Shown: piece after piece, positions 30,228 through 41,210 of the stretch
Position numbering within the stretch: the stretch's first letter is position 1
Layout: the number at the start of each line of letters is the position of its first letter
Source: Ornithodoros turicata
Lineage: Eukaryota > Arthropoda > Arachnida > Ixodida > Argasidae
Assembly: GCF_037126465.1 (NCBI RefSeq)
Contig: NC_088201.1
Span: forward strand, 232,086,258 to 232,150,257
Direction: 5' to 3'
Length of the DNA: 64,000 nt
Program-made: the position numbers and the translations under genes
The notes under the pieces: model-generated
Databases searched by the model: none
The model's input: the letters and a program-made list of their open reading frames with translations, nothing else
What the model was told of the DNA's origin: nothing

Positions 30228-31362
30228 AACAAATACATGCCCGCATTTCATTTAGCTATAAAATACACTGTAACACAAGAAATGGTTTGAAATACTCACA
30301 TCACTTGGCTCTTACGTGGCACACTCACTGCTGGAAGCTCGTACGTGGCAGACAGCGTATACCACCAGTCGAAAATTCATCTTGCGAGGGCGATAACGGT
30401 TTCTTTTTTGTGTGTGTGTGATTGGTGTTCCCAAAGAGCATTTGGAAAAAGCCAGACGGGTGTTTCGCGGTTGTGTTATCATACCAAAAGAAGAAGAAAA
30501 AAGAGCGTGTCGGCAAGAGGTATCGCATTTCACATGCTGCTCCTGCGAAAGGAGAAGCTGTCCACGATGCATTCACGTGATCCTTCCTTCCCTTGAAATA
30601 AAACAAAAATGAAGGGTCTTATAAGCTAGCTGTCGACGACTGAGACCGATCAGACCTTCATCGACGACGCAACTTTGAAAGGATGTGAGTATACCTCTTG
30701 TCTTTATGCCTTTTTTTTGTTATTTTTATTTCGAAACGATCACAGCTGGTAACCGCAATACGTAGTCATGCAATGCTTCTCGATTCGTTGTATGCTGTTG
30801 TCGCAATGCGCAACACAAGTTTGGAAATGTGTGTGTATAGAACACCTCTATTTTATTGTGATTGTTGTCACTGGGTTATTTACTTCCAAACGTCGTACTC
30901 CTATGCAAATGCATGACACAGTAACAGAGACATATCGGAAAGTGGAAAACGTTAACCGATTCTTTGAGAATGCTGCTTGTTGTTGTTGCGTGACACCTGA
31001 TCGAGATTTGAGTCATCCTAGACTTTGTCCTGATTGAGAAGAGCATTCACAGGATGTTTCGTTTTCCCTTTGTTTTTGCAGATTGCTTCTGTACAAGGAT
31101 GAAGTCAAGCAAGACTCTGGTAATTTGTAACATATCTTTCGTTAGTTGAATAAAAGAGTAGTAAAATAATGTGCTGAAATAAAAAAGGAATATATACAGT
31201 GTTGTCTGGTCTCTGATATACATCATTATTTGAGTGTACTTATCAAATGGGGAGAAAAATCATGCTGTGACGCGGCATTTAGTTTTTTTGTCAAATGAAA
31301 CCGTAAGTACAGACGGTCAAAAGCTTGAAACTAGAGGGACATCTGGTAACCATTCAAAAACC
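30228..31362 (+). other. Right-end region with a possible spliced small transcript
   Basis: TTATAAG at 30619 could start a transcript whose first exon ends at a GTGAGT donor (intron from 30685). A strong acceptor, TTTGTTTTTGCAG, ends at 31081. The second exon has an ATG at 31099 followed by 16 codons and a stop that overlaps AATAAA (31149-31154). A 66-codon frame at 30412-30612 with CCSCERRSCPRC lacks an ATG. The inner 80 bp (31283-31362) is a diverged copy of the TAGTTTC/GGTTTGAAACC motif of the TIR. Confidence 0.35.
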
Positions 31363-32014
31363 TGCGTTGACGTTGTCACAGCGAAACTAGCGTGCTGCGG
31401 TTTGAAACCGAAATTACAGTCGGTCAATAGCTTGAAACCAGAGGGCATCTGGCAACACCTAGGAATTCGAAACTGAAACCAGAACTACACGTGGAGCAAC
31501 CAAGCTTGGCGTCCATTCATTTAAAACCGAAACCGAAACTACAGACGGCCAAAGCTTGAAAACTAGAGGGCGCTTGGTGGGAACCGAAACTACCTGGCGC
31601 TCTGACGCGGCAACCAAACTAGGTGACGGACTGACGTCAACCCGATCGGAAAAATACTATTAAATGTCATCAGATGTTATTGCCTGTTATTAAATGTCAT
31701 TTGTGTGTTATTACATGTCACTTGCGTGTTATTACATGTCATTTGCGTGTTATTACATGTCATTGCGTGTTATTAAATGTCATTAAACGTGCATCCAGGT
31801 GCCCATCAAACACTATCGACACGTGAGTTCCCATTGTTTACCCGAGTTAACCGTTACCTTATCCTGGCGGCGCATGTTATTGAAACCTGGGAACCCATTG
31901 TTCACACTATCGATACATGATTTCCATTGTTTTCTGATATATCTTATCGTGCGTGTGCGTGTCGCATGTAACCTGAGCGGCCCATTGTTACCAAATGCAA
32001 TATCTATCACTACT
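31363..32014. repeat. Polinton right terminal inverted repeat (652 bp)
   Basis: Inverse of 17804-18455 with equal length, ending ...CTATCACTACT at 32014. It contains the inverse of the short direct-repeat array at 31657-31783. Confidence 0.93.
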
Positions 32015-32020
32015 TACGCC
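32015..32020. repeat. Polinton target-site duplication, right
   Basis: TACGCC, identical to 17798-17803, followed by ACTG, the last four bases of the interrupted hAT element. Confidence 0.95.
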
Positions 32021-32032
32021 ACTGCTGGCAGT

Positions 32033-32190
32033 ACTTCGATGTCAAGGCACAGTATTTCGAAATATTCGTTAGTTCTGATGCAATCGTCTGTCTGCTTTTC
32101 ACACGCATTCTCTACCTCTCGGCAGCAAAAACCGTAGTATCCACCGTAGTATCCGTCGGTTTGCATTTCACACATGAACACCTGCACGAC
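32033..32190 (-). pseudogene. P2X7 C-terminal-like protein fragment, cysteine cluster
   Basis: The minus-strand frame gives GFCCREVENACEKQTDDCI followed by YFEILCLDIEVL. The CC-E...C...F-x2-(V/L)CL pattern resembles the cysteine-rich intracellular domain of P2X7, which also occurs in stand-alone invertebrate and transposon-associated proteins. The continuation lies beyond the hAT/Polinton insertion at 17398-17230. Its length and broken frame make it a relic within the TTAA element. Confidence 0.35.
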
Positions 32191-32732
32191 GAAAAAACAG
32201 CGCTTGTTTCGGCTTACATAAATGCTTCTCCCTGATACATGGAAATTTCACAAAGCAGTCCATGTTCACAGCACGGTGAGCTACTCCTGAGGACGAATGT
32301 GACTCCGATTAATCTATGGACGAGGAATCTTCTGCTGCGAAGAACACACTTTCCACCACGCTAACGCACGAACAACAGTTCTGTGTGAGTGACAGTTCTC
32401 GAATGCGGAATTCCAGCGCACTTATTCCAAAAGGCTCGACATTCTCGACGTAGAAAGCGGTCACAAATGCCCACTGCCATTTTCGTTTTCGCCGGATTAG
32501 CGCCCGGAAGTGCGCGTATTACATGCGTCCTCGACAGATGGCGCGGGGTCATGCCATTGTTGACAGACTGCTCGGTTTCCTACTAGGTCCCAGGACATGC
32601 GATTATGGAAAATTCGATTACAGAAAAACTACAGCGATTTCAGCGGAGTTCTTTGACATTTGAGCTTTTGAAGGTTCAAGCTTTTCGCTGAACATAAAGT
32701 TTCGATAGGTTTATATTCACTTTTCGGTCCCT

Positions 32733-33090
32733 TTAACCTAACCTAACCTAACCTAACCTAACCTAACCTAACCTAGCCTAAACCTAACTTAACCTAATCC
32801 TAACCTAACCTAACCTAAACCTAACCTTAAGCTAACCCTAACTCTAACCTAACCCTAACCTAAGCCTAACCTAAGCCTAACCTAAGCCTAACCTAAGCCT
32901 AACCTAACCCTAACCTAAACCTAACCTAACCTAAACCTAACCTAACCTAATCTAAACCTAACCTAACCTAACCTAACCTAAACCTAACCCAAACCTAACC
33001 TAACCTAACGGTACAGAAGGAAAAACCTAACCCTAACCTAACCCTGACCAAACCTAACCCTAACCTAACCTAACCCTAAACCTAACCTAA
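32733..33090. repeat. Telomere-like (CCTAA)n array T5, right part of the split array
   Basis: Starts with the TTAA duplicate at 32733-32736, continues as CCTAA repeats with the same irregular variant order as 13680-13920, and ends at the GGTACAGAAGG block start. Confidence 0.9.
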
Positions 33091-33851
33091 TGGTACAGAA
33101 GGAAAAGCCGCCAGGAGGACATTGAAGACGCTGGACATTGGAGTCAGCTAGCGGGGCAGTAAAACGGGCACAGCTAGAGTAATATTCGGTTGTTATGGGC
33201 TGTTATGTTGAAGGGAGAAAACGGCTAATTCCGTATTACAAGGTATTTAAGCGGTTAGTATTACGTGTTGAAGGTTCATGCGAATTGTGGGTCAACAGCC
33301 CGGAGGGAAGACAGGGTCCATACAGGCTTTTACGGCCGGAGTGAACGGCGGCTTTGTTAGAGTGTGGAGGGGATTACGTGAATGAAGTGATCTTTGCTCC
33401 AGACCGGTTACAGAAATGGGAGGTTCACGAACAAGGGGACCAAACGGGACAGCAGGCAGGAATCGATGAGCGTTCCGAAAGACAAGGAGGTTAGTGATTA
33501 CGTGGGGAAAATTCAAGGTCGAGCAAAGCGTTTTTTTTAAAGATTAGGTTTAAAAGATAAGAAAAATAAGGCAAGCCAGCAAAGGAGTTTTTGTAAAGAT
33601 AAGGTTTAAAAGATAAGGGCTCTGAATTCCTGGTGAGACGTCAGGGTGGTGCATCAGAATTGCTCTCAGACATCAGCGTGTAGGGTCTTCCCATTGACCG
33701 TCTCAATCATGTGTCCGGTTCGTGGATTTAAGTGAGTTGTCACTGGACCCTTGTTCTGTCGTCTGTTGCTCTTCGCTTTGGGGCACCTCCGCCTCTCATT
33801 TCCAATTCCTGATCAAAGGCCATATACGCCGTATCCGTGTAAATACTGGAA

Positions 33852-34007
33852 CAGGGGCGGATTTAAGGTTGTGTCATGGGGGCAGTCTGAGGGAAATTTC
33901 GTGCTTTGCGGCAGAGCATCATCCAGGATATAGGGTTTTTACATAGGGAACACAACTGTATGGGGGCGGTCACCCCCCCTCGCCCCTCTCCCTTTAATCC
34001 GCTCCTG
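33852..34007. mobile_element. hAT-type MITE, copy in block B
   Basis: Same element and same 8-bp duplication (TACTGGAA at 33844-33851 and 34008-34015) as at 9988-10145, so it was inserted before the block was duplicated. Confidence 0.8.
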
Positions 34008-34466
34008 TACTGGAACCTATACGAACGCAAGCATATAGCTGCTGATTTCGTGCCACTCTTTTCTCGCAGTTGCGAAAACTGGAAGGCAACTTATCCCACC
34101 CCGATCCACGGCAGCGCACCACATCAAGAATGTGTTTCAAATAAACGTACACTATAGCAGTGCAGCGTCTGTTGTCATCTTATTTGAATTTAACCTTTTA
34201 TTCCCGGGAAGCACTTGGAATGTGCACTCTTAAAATTTGAACACTGGTGTAACTGCGATGAAATCAGGGTGCCTGAATGTCTCCACACACCCTTAAATAC
34301 ATTTTAACGTTAAACAATAAAGTAACTGTGCATAACGGGTGCTTCGAGGGTGTTGTGGGTGTAAAGCACTTGCTTTTGCCTGGCGTCTAACGTGGTGTTT
34401 AGCCTAGTGTTTTTTAGTGTCTTCCCTGGCCAGCCTCGGGTACTCCATCTCTCTCGCAACACTACT

Positions 34467-34721
34467 ACACTACACTATCTAGGGTGTGGCAGATGTGGAC
34501 AGGTGCCATGGGCGCCAGGTGAACAGGGGCGCCATTATACGGTCGGGTGTGAATGTGCCAGGTCGGGCACTCAACTTGGCACATTCATAAATGATCTAAA
34601 GCACCCGCCATTAGGGAGGTTGTAGTGTGAAACCTAGTGCGGATCTCACGAAAACGCATCCCCAAGGACATCATGTTAACCATGTTGCCATGGGCGCAGG
34701 TAGCTCTAGATACGCCACTGC
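34467..34721. mobile_element. Insertion present only in block B (~255 bp)
   Basis: Block A reads straight through at 10600 (ACACTACTCGGCAC). In B this is split by ~255 bp ending ...CTCTAGATACGCCACTG. The ends (CACTACACTATCTAG and inward CAGTGGCGTATCTAG) are weakly inverted, suggesting a degenerate hAT-like MITE. The target duplication is blurred. Confidence 0.45.
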
Positions 34722-36650
34722 TACTCGGCACACCGTGCAGTGGTGTAACCGCGGCGATTCTTCACTACCTGCGTGATAGCGGTCTCCTCAGCAGCCTCTG
34801 ACATCGTGTGTGGGACGGCGGGAGACCACTGAACCTCAATCGCCTTACTTTTAACTACCGCAAGACTACGCACTAAAGGATGATTTCTTAAGGAATGGCA
34901 AGCCGTCATTCTGGCTCACCTTTCCTGTGAAAATAAATAAATCTTCCTTCACTTTCTTTGGTGGCCAACTTTGCGCATGGGTATAAAAGGGGTGTAAGAA
35001 GGCAGAATGTTTGGGGAGTTCCACGAAGCAAGGGTGCTGAAGGGGTGCTGAAGGGTGCAAGGGTGATGTGGAGTATGGTGAATCCCATAATGTGGTTTCA
35101 ATCACAGTTCGAGACGAAGAGTGAGATGGTGAAATCTCCGTACTTAATACTGTTAGCTGGTGCTGTCTACGAGCCCACTTGGCCTAAAAACAAACAAGAA
35201 AGCAGGACTAGCAGGACTTTCGTGCTTGGGAAGGATCATTGAAGGATAAAGGAGCGTCATCGGAACATGGACAGGTTTGTGCTGAATTAGCTCTGTGTCT
35301 TCCGCATAATGCACATAAAACTTGCATTCCTCTCGCTCACAGACTAGTCATAACATGCAGAGGCACTGACGCATACAAACACTATTAAAGAAATGTAACA
35401 AATTAATATATTCAGCATGTACCTCAGCCCATGTTCATCGCAACATTGTGTGATGCACACAATACCGCACCTCAGACTGTGCAAAGGGTTGCAAGTTGAG
35501 TTCCTCAGATTGGAACCTACAAATATGACGGAGCACATGACGTGGGGTTTCTCAGTCTTTTTTTTGTCCGTTACTCCGCACACTCAACAAATCTGGCTCG
35601 TACTGCGAAAATGCATCCGCGAGACATAATTATTGGCTGCGTGTTACAACGGAAGCGTGTAAGTGGCCGTCAAACCCTATTGTTGTGAGCCTTCTAGGCA
35701 ACATAATGATGTGGCAGTTTATCGAATATATACGGGTGATGAAACTCTGGCAAGTCACCTTCACATTCCTGCGACGTGCGTTCCGCCATTCCGTTTTCTA
35801 GTTTTTATGGAGACAAAGGTTGCTTCCCGACCGTCATTATTCGTAATATGCAACCTCAGCAACTCAGGTTCAACTTCAGAAGGAAGCTTTCTTGCAGCCT
35901 TCTGCTGTCAGAGTCGCAGCTGAGGTCTGCTGCGTCCACAAATACGTTTGATAGAGTTGGTGACGCTGGGCAAGTGGGAAGGCTATGTTTTTGGAAGTTT
36001 CGCTATTTCTTGCTGTTTATGAAGTATTGACAGTATTCATGCTTTCCCTCATACTTGGTCGACGAGAATGAAACGAGGGGCCCCTGCTTGCATATGTACG
36101 TTGGATATAGTGAAGGATGTAACGCATCTTCCATGCAGCACTAACTTGTGGAAACAACAAATTCCTGTCTGAAGAACTGAATCCGGCGACAAAGGTACGG
36201 CACATGGTCAACAGAGATGTCGCTGCACATGATAAGGTCAGCAACCTCTTTGAACAGGAGGTACAGCTTACCTACCTTGTTGCCAGGGTGCACATGCTTT
36301 CACGAAAGATATACGCCTCAACAGACAAAATGTATGCGATGCACAACTTTACAGGACTCCAGTGCTGAAGAGTGTAGCTCGTGACACTGTCTCCGGTTTG
36401 GTTTTGAGCCGCACGGGTCGTACGTAAAATTTTGCATGCGGTCATCCAAAGTGTCCAGGGAGAAGTGTCATTCTTTAGTGAGTGTGGAAAAAACATGCTA
36501 AAGAGGAAGGGTGTTACACGTTCATTGATGTCGTGCATGAGTGGACTCGAAGCCTTCAAATGTGACCGGGCGTGGCCACTTCGCTCCATATAACGACGAC
36601 GCTGGAGGGCTTTGCAGCATGTTAACGGGGCAGCTGTGGCCATCTGGGGA

Positions 36651-37930
36651 ACGCATAATAAAATACTTCTCGCGGTACTTGAGAGAAAATTCGTGGTCCA
36701 GGGCCATTCGTGAACGACACACACCGCCACGATTGAAGTTTGCCGCAGATGCACCTTCACGATGAGCTGAGAAGTTGTCACCCGTAAGGCAGACTACTGA
36801 TAGAGTGCACCTCTTTGAATTCACAATGATCCCTGCTGTTTTCCATTCAGAATTGTCTTTGACAGGTGGCTCAAGAAAAGAGCGTGGTCCGTGCTCCACA
36901 ACAAGTTCGCCGCTTACAATCAGCGCCAGATGCATGTGTTCCAGAAGTGACGTGTATTCTGAAGGCACGTTGAGTGCGGCAAAGCACACATCCATCAGCT
37001 TGTGCTTTCCCCCTTTTAGCATCTAGGGGATCGCATATATCAAATTCGTCTGTATAAAGCTGAATGCACAATTTGTTTTTGTCCCCTTAAGAGTGGTTGT
37101 CATACAGTTTAATGCTATACCATCAAAAACTGTCGCGAGACAACCATCCCTGACTCCCTGTAAAATTGCGCATGACAGCAAATTCCACGTGGTGCTTGAG
37201 TATCTTCAGTGTAGGGATGTATTAGAAAGGCTTCCCATTTGGTTGTCCGTCCAGGTGTATCGACAATCATTGGCTTAGCAAATGCCAAAGTGTCTTTCCA
37301 GAAGCGTTCACGTCCATTCTTCGCCTGCAGCGCTGGTAGTTCTGTAAAGGGAGACTTTGCAAGGGCTCGAAAGAAAATTAGGTGGGAAGCATGCCGCACA
37401 CGAACCATCCACTCGATAGCGAATACAGCGTTCGCGTTCAGTTTGCGCGTGTAATGAATTCGTAAATAATGACAATAGCAGACCGGAATCAAAATGCGAA
37501 GGGCAGAAAACTACGGCCGTTCGTCCGAATGGAGGGTGCTGATACGTCACCCAGCAACGTTGCCTACTAGGAACCCTTCATTCAACTTTGCCGGAAGCCC
37601 GATTATGTCAGCAAGGGGTTGCTTTGAGTTCCCTGTCGCTACACGTGTAGCAAGTCGGCCTGCGCCTGACTAACCTTTCTTCTTCTTTTTCTTTCGTTAA
37701 ACATATCCCCCAAGTTTGTTTACAGAGGCGAGGCGCTCGTCTGGAGACAAACCGGACGAAATGAAATCTACACAGTGTTAGAACAAGATAGTATTTTGTA
37801 CACATGTTCCGGACGTCCCGAACGCTACGCATATACCGCAACCTTCGTGGTGAATTTCTCACGGTCTCCACCTTTAATGACGTCACCTATGGCTGTTGGA
37901 TGATGCCTATCTGAGTGTGCTGCAAAAAGA
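36651..37930. other. No supported gene
   Basis: Several overlapping open frames on both strands (for example 36541-36765 and 37115-37492) have no recognisable domain and no consistent splice signals. Probably decayed repeat DNA. Confidence 0.4.
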
Positions 37931-38900
37931 AAAGTATTGCATAGAGTTCTGCAGCTGTGGATGAGGTTTGATGCGAAGGCGACGTCTTTCAACCAACGGC
38001 CTTCGGATGGGATGACATATACTGATGCGGACTGCTATTTAGAGATGCGCGTCGCTGTAAGCGGCAGTAAATGTACAAAACATCCCTTTTACGAGAGGCT
38101 AAAACTTCCCTTAAATGGGCTCGAAGGACTTGAGGTCTCTGCGGTCCTGGATGTCCGGAAGACGTGCGAAGGCGGGTGGCACAGGCGGAGACCAGGGGCA
38201 GTTCGGCGATGTGAAGTCCTTATGTGTGAACCCAGTGAGAGCCTGGCAAGGCCTCTCCGCTACGCGATGGAAATGGCGTTCAGGACGGTATGGAATTCTC
38301 CTGAGGAGTGGGTGGCAGGAAATGTATGGTGAATGAAATGAAATAAATGTAGGAAGTGTCGCGCCGTTTCCCACTGACGGAGGTCCTCCACCGGGAGTTG
38401 ACCAGCTTCAGCTCGGACCTGCCGCGTTTCAGCCATTCTTGGAAATCCCAGGTACCGATGAAGGCTTCGCGCGAACAGGGTCCGAAAGGTATTTAACGAC
38501 ATTGTTGAAACCCCTATGCAAGACTGGAAGACTGTAAAGCGCAGTTGGCCTCACCAAAGCCGCCTGAACGGCTAGAAGGGAGAGTTAATTACAGCCTAAG
38601 CGGGAAAGATATTTAATAGCAGGAAGCCATCGCTGCACTTTGGTTCCATGGTGCTTAATAAGGCGAGCCCAGCGCAGGTTCGAGTCCAGGACCACACCAA
38701 GGAAGCGATGGGAACGCACAGGCTTTGCATATCAAGGTTTGTCAGTCTTCAGCGCAGAACGCTTCACATGGTATTTACAGAGAAGGAGAGGTTCAATCGA
38801 ACCGCACAGTGGGAGACATACAGGTTACACTGCTGGCGTAGTTTAAAGGGCTGTTGTTTATGATGGCAGAACCAGAAGTTTGACATACGACAAGGAACTC
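37931..38900 (-). pseudogene. LINE reverse-transcriptase C-terminal relic
   Basis: Read on the minus strand, 38700-38330 gives FLGVVLDSNLRWARLI, VQRWLPAIKYL, ALVRPTALYSLPVL, GFPRMAETRQVRAEAGQLP and RQWETARHFL, the thumb/connection part of I- or R1-like LINE reverse transcriptases. The start of an RNase-H linker (SPPWTL-like, near 38170) follows. Frame breaks occur near 38400 and 38560. Non-functional. The clade is from recollection only. Confidence 0.65.
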
Positions 38901-41210
38901 CTAATAATTTTGACCTGCTACCAAACTTGGCGGTAAAATGATTCGGAGCCTCGTCAGGTGGGAAGTGATCCCCAATTTTTCAGCCAATAGATGTTCCTAA
39001 CTGACTCGTGCGCTACCATGGTGACTACATAGCCGGAGCTTAGCGGACATCTTTTCTTTTAAACACAGAGTTATGCCCATGCAATATAGTTGCCCCGCTG
39101 TAGTTGGCGACCAATGAGCAAGTCTGCTGGCGAGTTCGACACAGCGTTCAGTGTTTCAGTATTTTTATGTTTTAGTTTTTCAAAAAAAAAAAAAAGCGCG
39201 CAATAGTGACGATAATTGTGACGCTAGAGTGTAGAGTGAACGGGCTACCAAATAGATAAGTTTCCCGAGATTCCAGCTGTACCGCTTCATTGCTTTCTAC
39301 TGGCTTTGTTCAATTCCGAAAGTGACTACCATTCCCTGAAAACACCTAATAGATATATCCATTAATGAACATGAGCTAATTAGCCGCCGAATGCCTAGGA
39401 ACGATCCCCGATCTGATGTCCGCCAGCACTCCATAACCCGCCTGCACAAACGGCATCTTCGCTGCTGTCACAGATATTGTAATATTTCGTAAGCTCAGGA
39501 GCTCGGATCGGTCATGGCCGTTGTTATTTGGATAAATGTGACATGACATTTTACATGCGGCTTAGGTTATATAATGGAATCAAACAAGCAATATCGAAAC
39601 GGTAGTAATTTGACTACTTCAAATCACTGTAATTTTTTCGAATATGGCTATTCGAAAATTTTGAATACTCGCTCAGCTCTGGTATTTTCTAGATTTTCTG
39701 ATAAACAAATGTTTATCAGAGACGAGAGCCTTCGTGAAACAGCATCAGCAGCAGTAGTGCAACCTGAAGGGGAGCCTCTTGCTCCAAAATTTGCGTTTCT
39801 CATAAAACCTTAGTTGTTCTTAACCGTTTCAACATCGTGTTTCTCATCGCGGGCTGCTTAAAACTTTTTTTCCCCCTGTTTGAGCATTACTTTAAGTTCT
39901 TGCTTGTCGTGTTTCTTGTAGTTTGATGTTGCTATTGTAAGTGTCATCATTCTAAGAGTGTCAGTTATAATGATGAAACGGTGTTCTGAGCACACATTCT
40001 GTTGCAGAAATGTTCCATAGTGGTCAAGATTTGGACTTCCAGAGGCAACTGAACTGTTGCAATATTTATTACCGAAAAATGCAGACATGGAACGTATGGC
40101 CTATAAATAACTGAAATACACTCTGACAATATGATTATGCATCAATATATTGTTGTTAGTAGTAGTATTAATGCTAATGGTATCACACTAAAACTGGAGT
40201 GTGCTCCTACAATAGGTGAATTCCTTAAACTCATGACACTGCTTCCATGCAGGCGCGGCGTTAGCAGCAAGTGTCATTTCGTCGTACGTCGACATTACTC
40301 CGAGCTTCAGCGCGCTTCGTAAGATATTGGCACAGATCGCTAGGTGCACAATAAGGTTCGCTGCAAGACGTCACATCAAATAGCATCAAGACGAACGCAT
40401 ACTGCAAAAAACAAAAAAACAAACAAAAAACTGGCAGACATGATGCAGGTTACACAAACATCAAACCAGCGATAGCGACACAGCTGTTTATTTGAGCTCG
40501 CCTGTAGCTACTTGCATGAGTTGCTCTGTCGATTGTGGTTCGCACCAAGATCATCCTTCGCATATGCGATTCCCAGGACGACCCATCGCCACTGTTCACC
40601 TCAGCCCACACAAGCAATACCGTCTCCCCTGCTGCCGCGGGCGGAAAGAAGCCGGTAGGCGCGCGGCTCTCACAAGATGCCTTGACATGTGAACTGACAA
40701 CAGCCATTTTGTGTCTGAAGCACGTGACGCCAACGTCATAACCATTGTTACTCTCTGAAATTGCTAACATGCATTGCCCGCCATTTTCTGAATTATTCAC
40801 TTTAGCCCGCGCCAAGGTAGAGAATGGTTTTCGGCGATGCGTCGTGCTCGGGGAAGCCCTCAACTGCTCTCGTTGTAAACAGATATGAACCAGGAACGTC
40901 ACCACACGCACCAACGGTGTTGAGTTTAATTAAAGGAGTTGATGTCGGGTTAGACGAAGATCTTGAAGGTATGGCAAAAAAGAAAAGAGAGAGAGAGAAA
41001 AGAGTGAGATGGAGAGAGAAAACACACAGGTGGAGCGTCGAAGAACACTCCTGGTCACTACGGCTAAACAATGAGTGACGCAGAGCGCCTTTCTGAACAT
41101 GGGCGTTCCCAACGCTACGGGCTCATGCAGGAGCAGTACGCCCATTCTCATAGATTCATTCGCCGGCAAATACGGGTGGAGGAACTTCGTCGTGTGCATG
41201 TTTCTGGCAC
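38901..41210. other. No supported gene
   Basis: A 13-nt A-run at 39181-39194 may be a retroposon tail. (GA)n-rich sequence lies at 40978-41010. Open frames such as 40450-40914 (minus) and 40824-41078 (plus) show no domains. The stretch next to 41210 would be the 3' UTR of the minus-strand STAND gene, but no clear poly(A) signal was found close by. Confidence 0.4.

Larger units (their letters stand above)
17804..32014 (+). mobile_element. Complete Maverick/Polinton element (virus-like), 14.2 kb
   Basis: The ends are 5'-AG...CT-3' with 652-bp inverted repeats and a perfect 6-bp target duplication, TACGCC at 17798-17803 and 32015-32020. Both are Polinton hallmarks. The interior has the complete core set: PolB, DDE integrase, packaging ATPase, adenain-type protease, major capsid protein and probable minor capsid protein. 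The long open frames are uninterrupted. Animal members with this gene set are also discussed as adintoviruses. Sequence alone cannot show whether the element moves or forms virions. Confidence 0.95.
17399..32024. mobile_element. hAT-type MITE split by the Polinton (~409 bp without it)
   Basis: Left end CAGTGGCGTAGCCACGGGGG at 17399; right end reads inward as CAGTGGCGTAGGCAGACCCC, finishing at 32024. The exact 8-bp duplication CTGGCAGT stands at 17391-17398 and 32025-32032. Without the Polinton and its extra TACGCC the element is about 409 bp and non-coding. The Polinton entered close to its right end. Confidence 0.85.
14484..32732. mobile_element. TTAA-flanked DNA transposon, Kolobok-like, interrupted
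   Basis: The ends are a 17-bp perfect inverted repeat, AGGGACCGAAAAGTGAA at 14484 and its inverse ending at 32732, flanked by TTAA at 14480-14483 and 32733-32736. Removing the later insertion leaves about 3.6 kb. TTAA duplications are used by piggyBac and Kolobok. A degenerate THAP-like stretch near 14980 favours Kolobok, whose transposases can carry THAP domains. The interior is decayed and no intact transposase was found. The boundaries are strong; the superfamily is an inference. Confidence 0.7.
33091..36650. repeat. Macro-repeat block, copy B (~3.56 kb)
   Basis: Direct repeat of 9226-12206, highly similar by eye through most of its length. It includes the same hAT-type MITE at the same site and the terminal CTTCGCTCCATATAACGACGA segment. 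It carries a ~255-bp extra insertion at about 34467-34721 that A lacks, and retains 36020-36300, which A lacks. Its right end is not followed by a CCTAA array. Confidence 0.8.

Noticed and set aside
30412..30612. 66-codon frame with CCSCERRSCPRC as a zinc-finger gene
   Set aside because: It has no ATG, follows a GT repeat and lacks a convincing upstream exon; mentioned only within the right-end region.
17804..32014. Contamination by a free virus or phage
   Set aside because: The element has a perfect target duplication within a host hAT element, which itself has one, so it is integrated in host DNA.
37937..38332. 131-codon plus-strand frame
   Set aside because: It is antisense to the LINE reverse-transcriptase relic.
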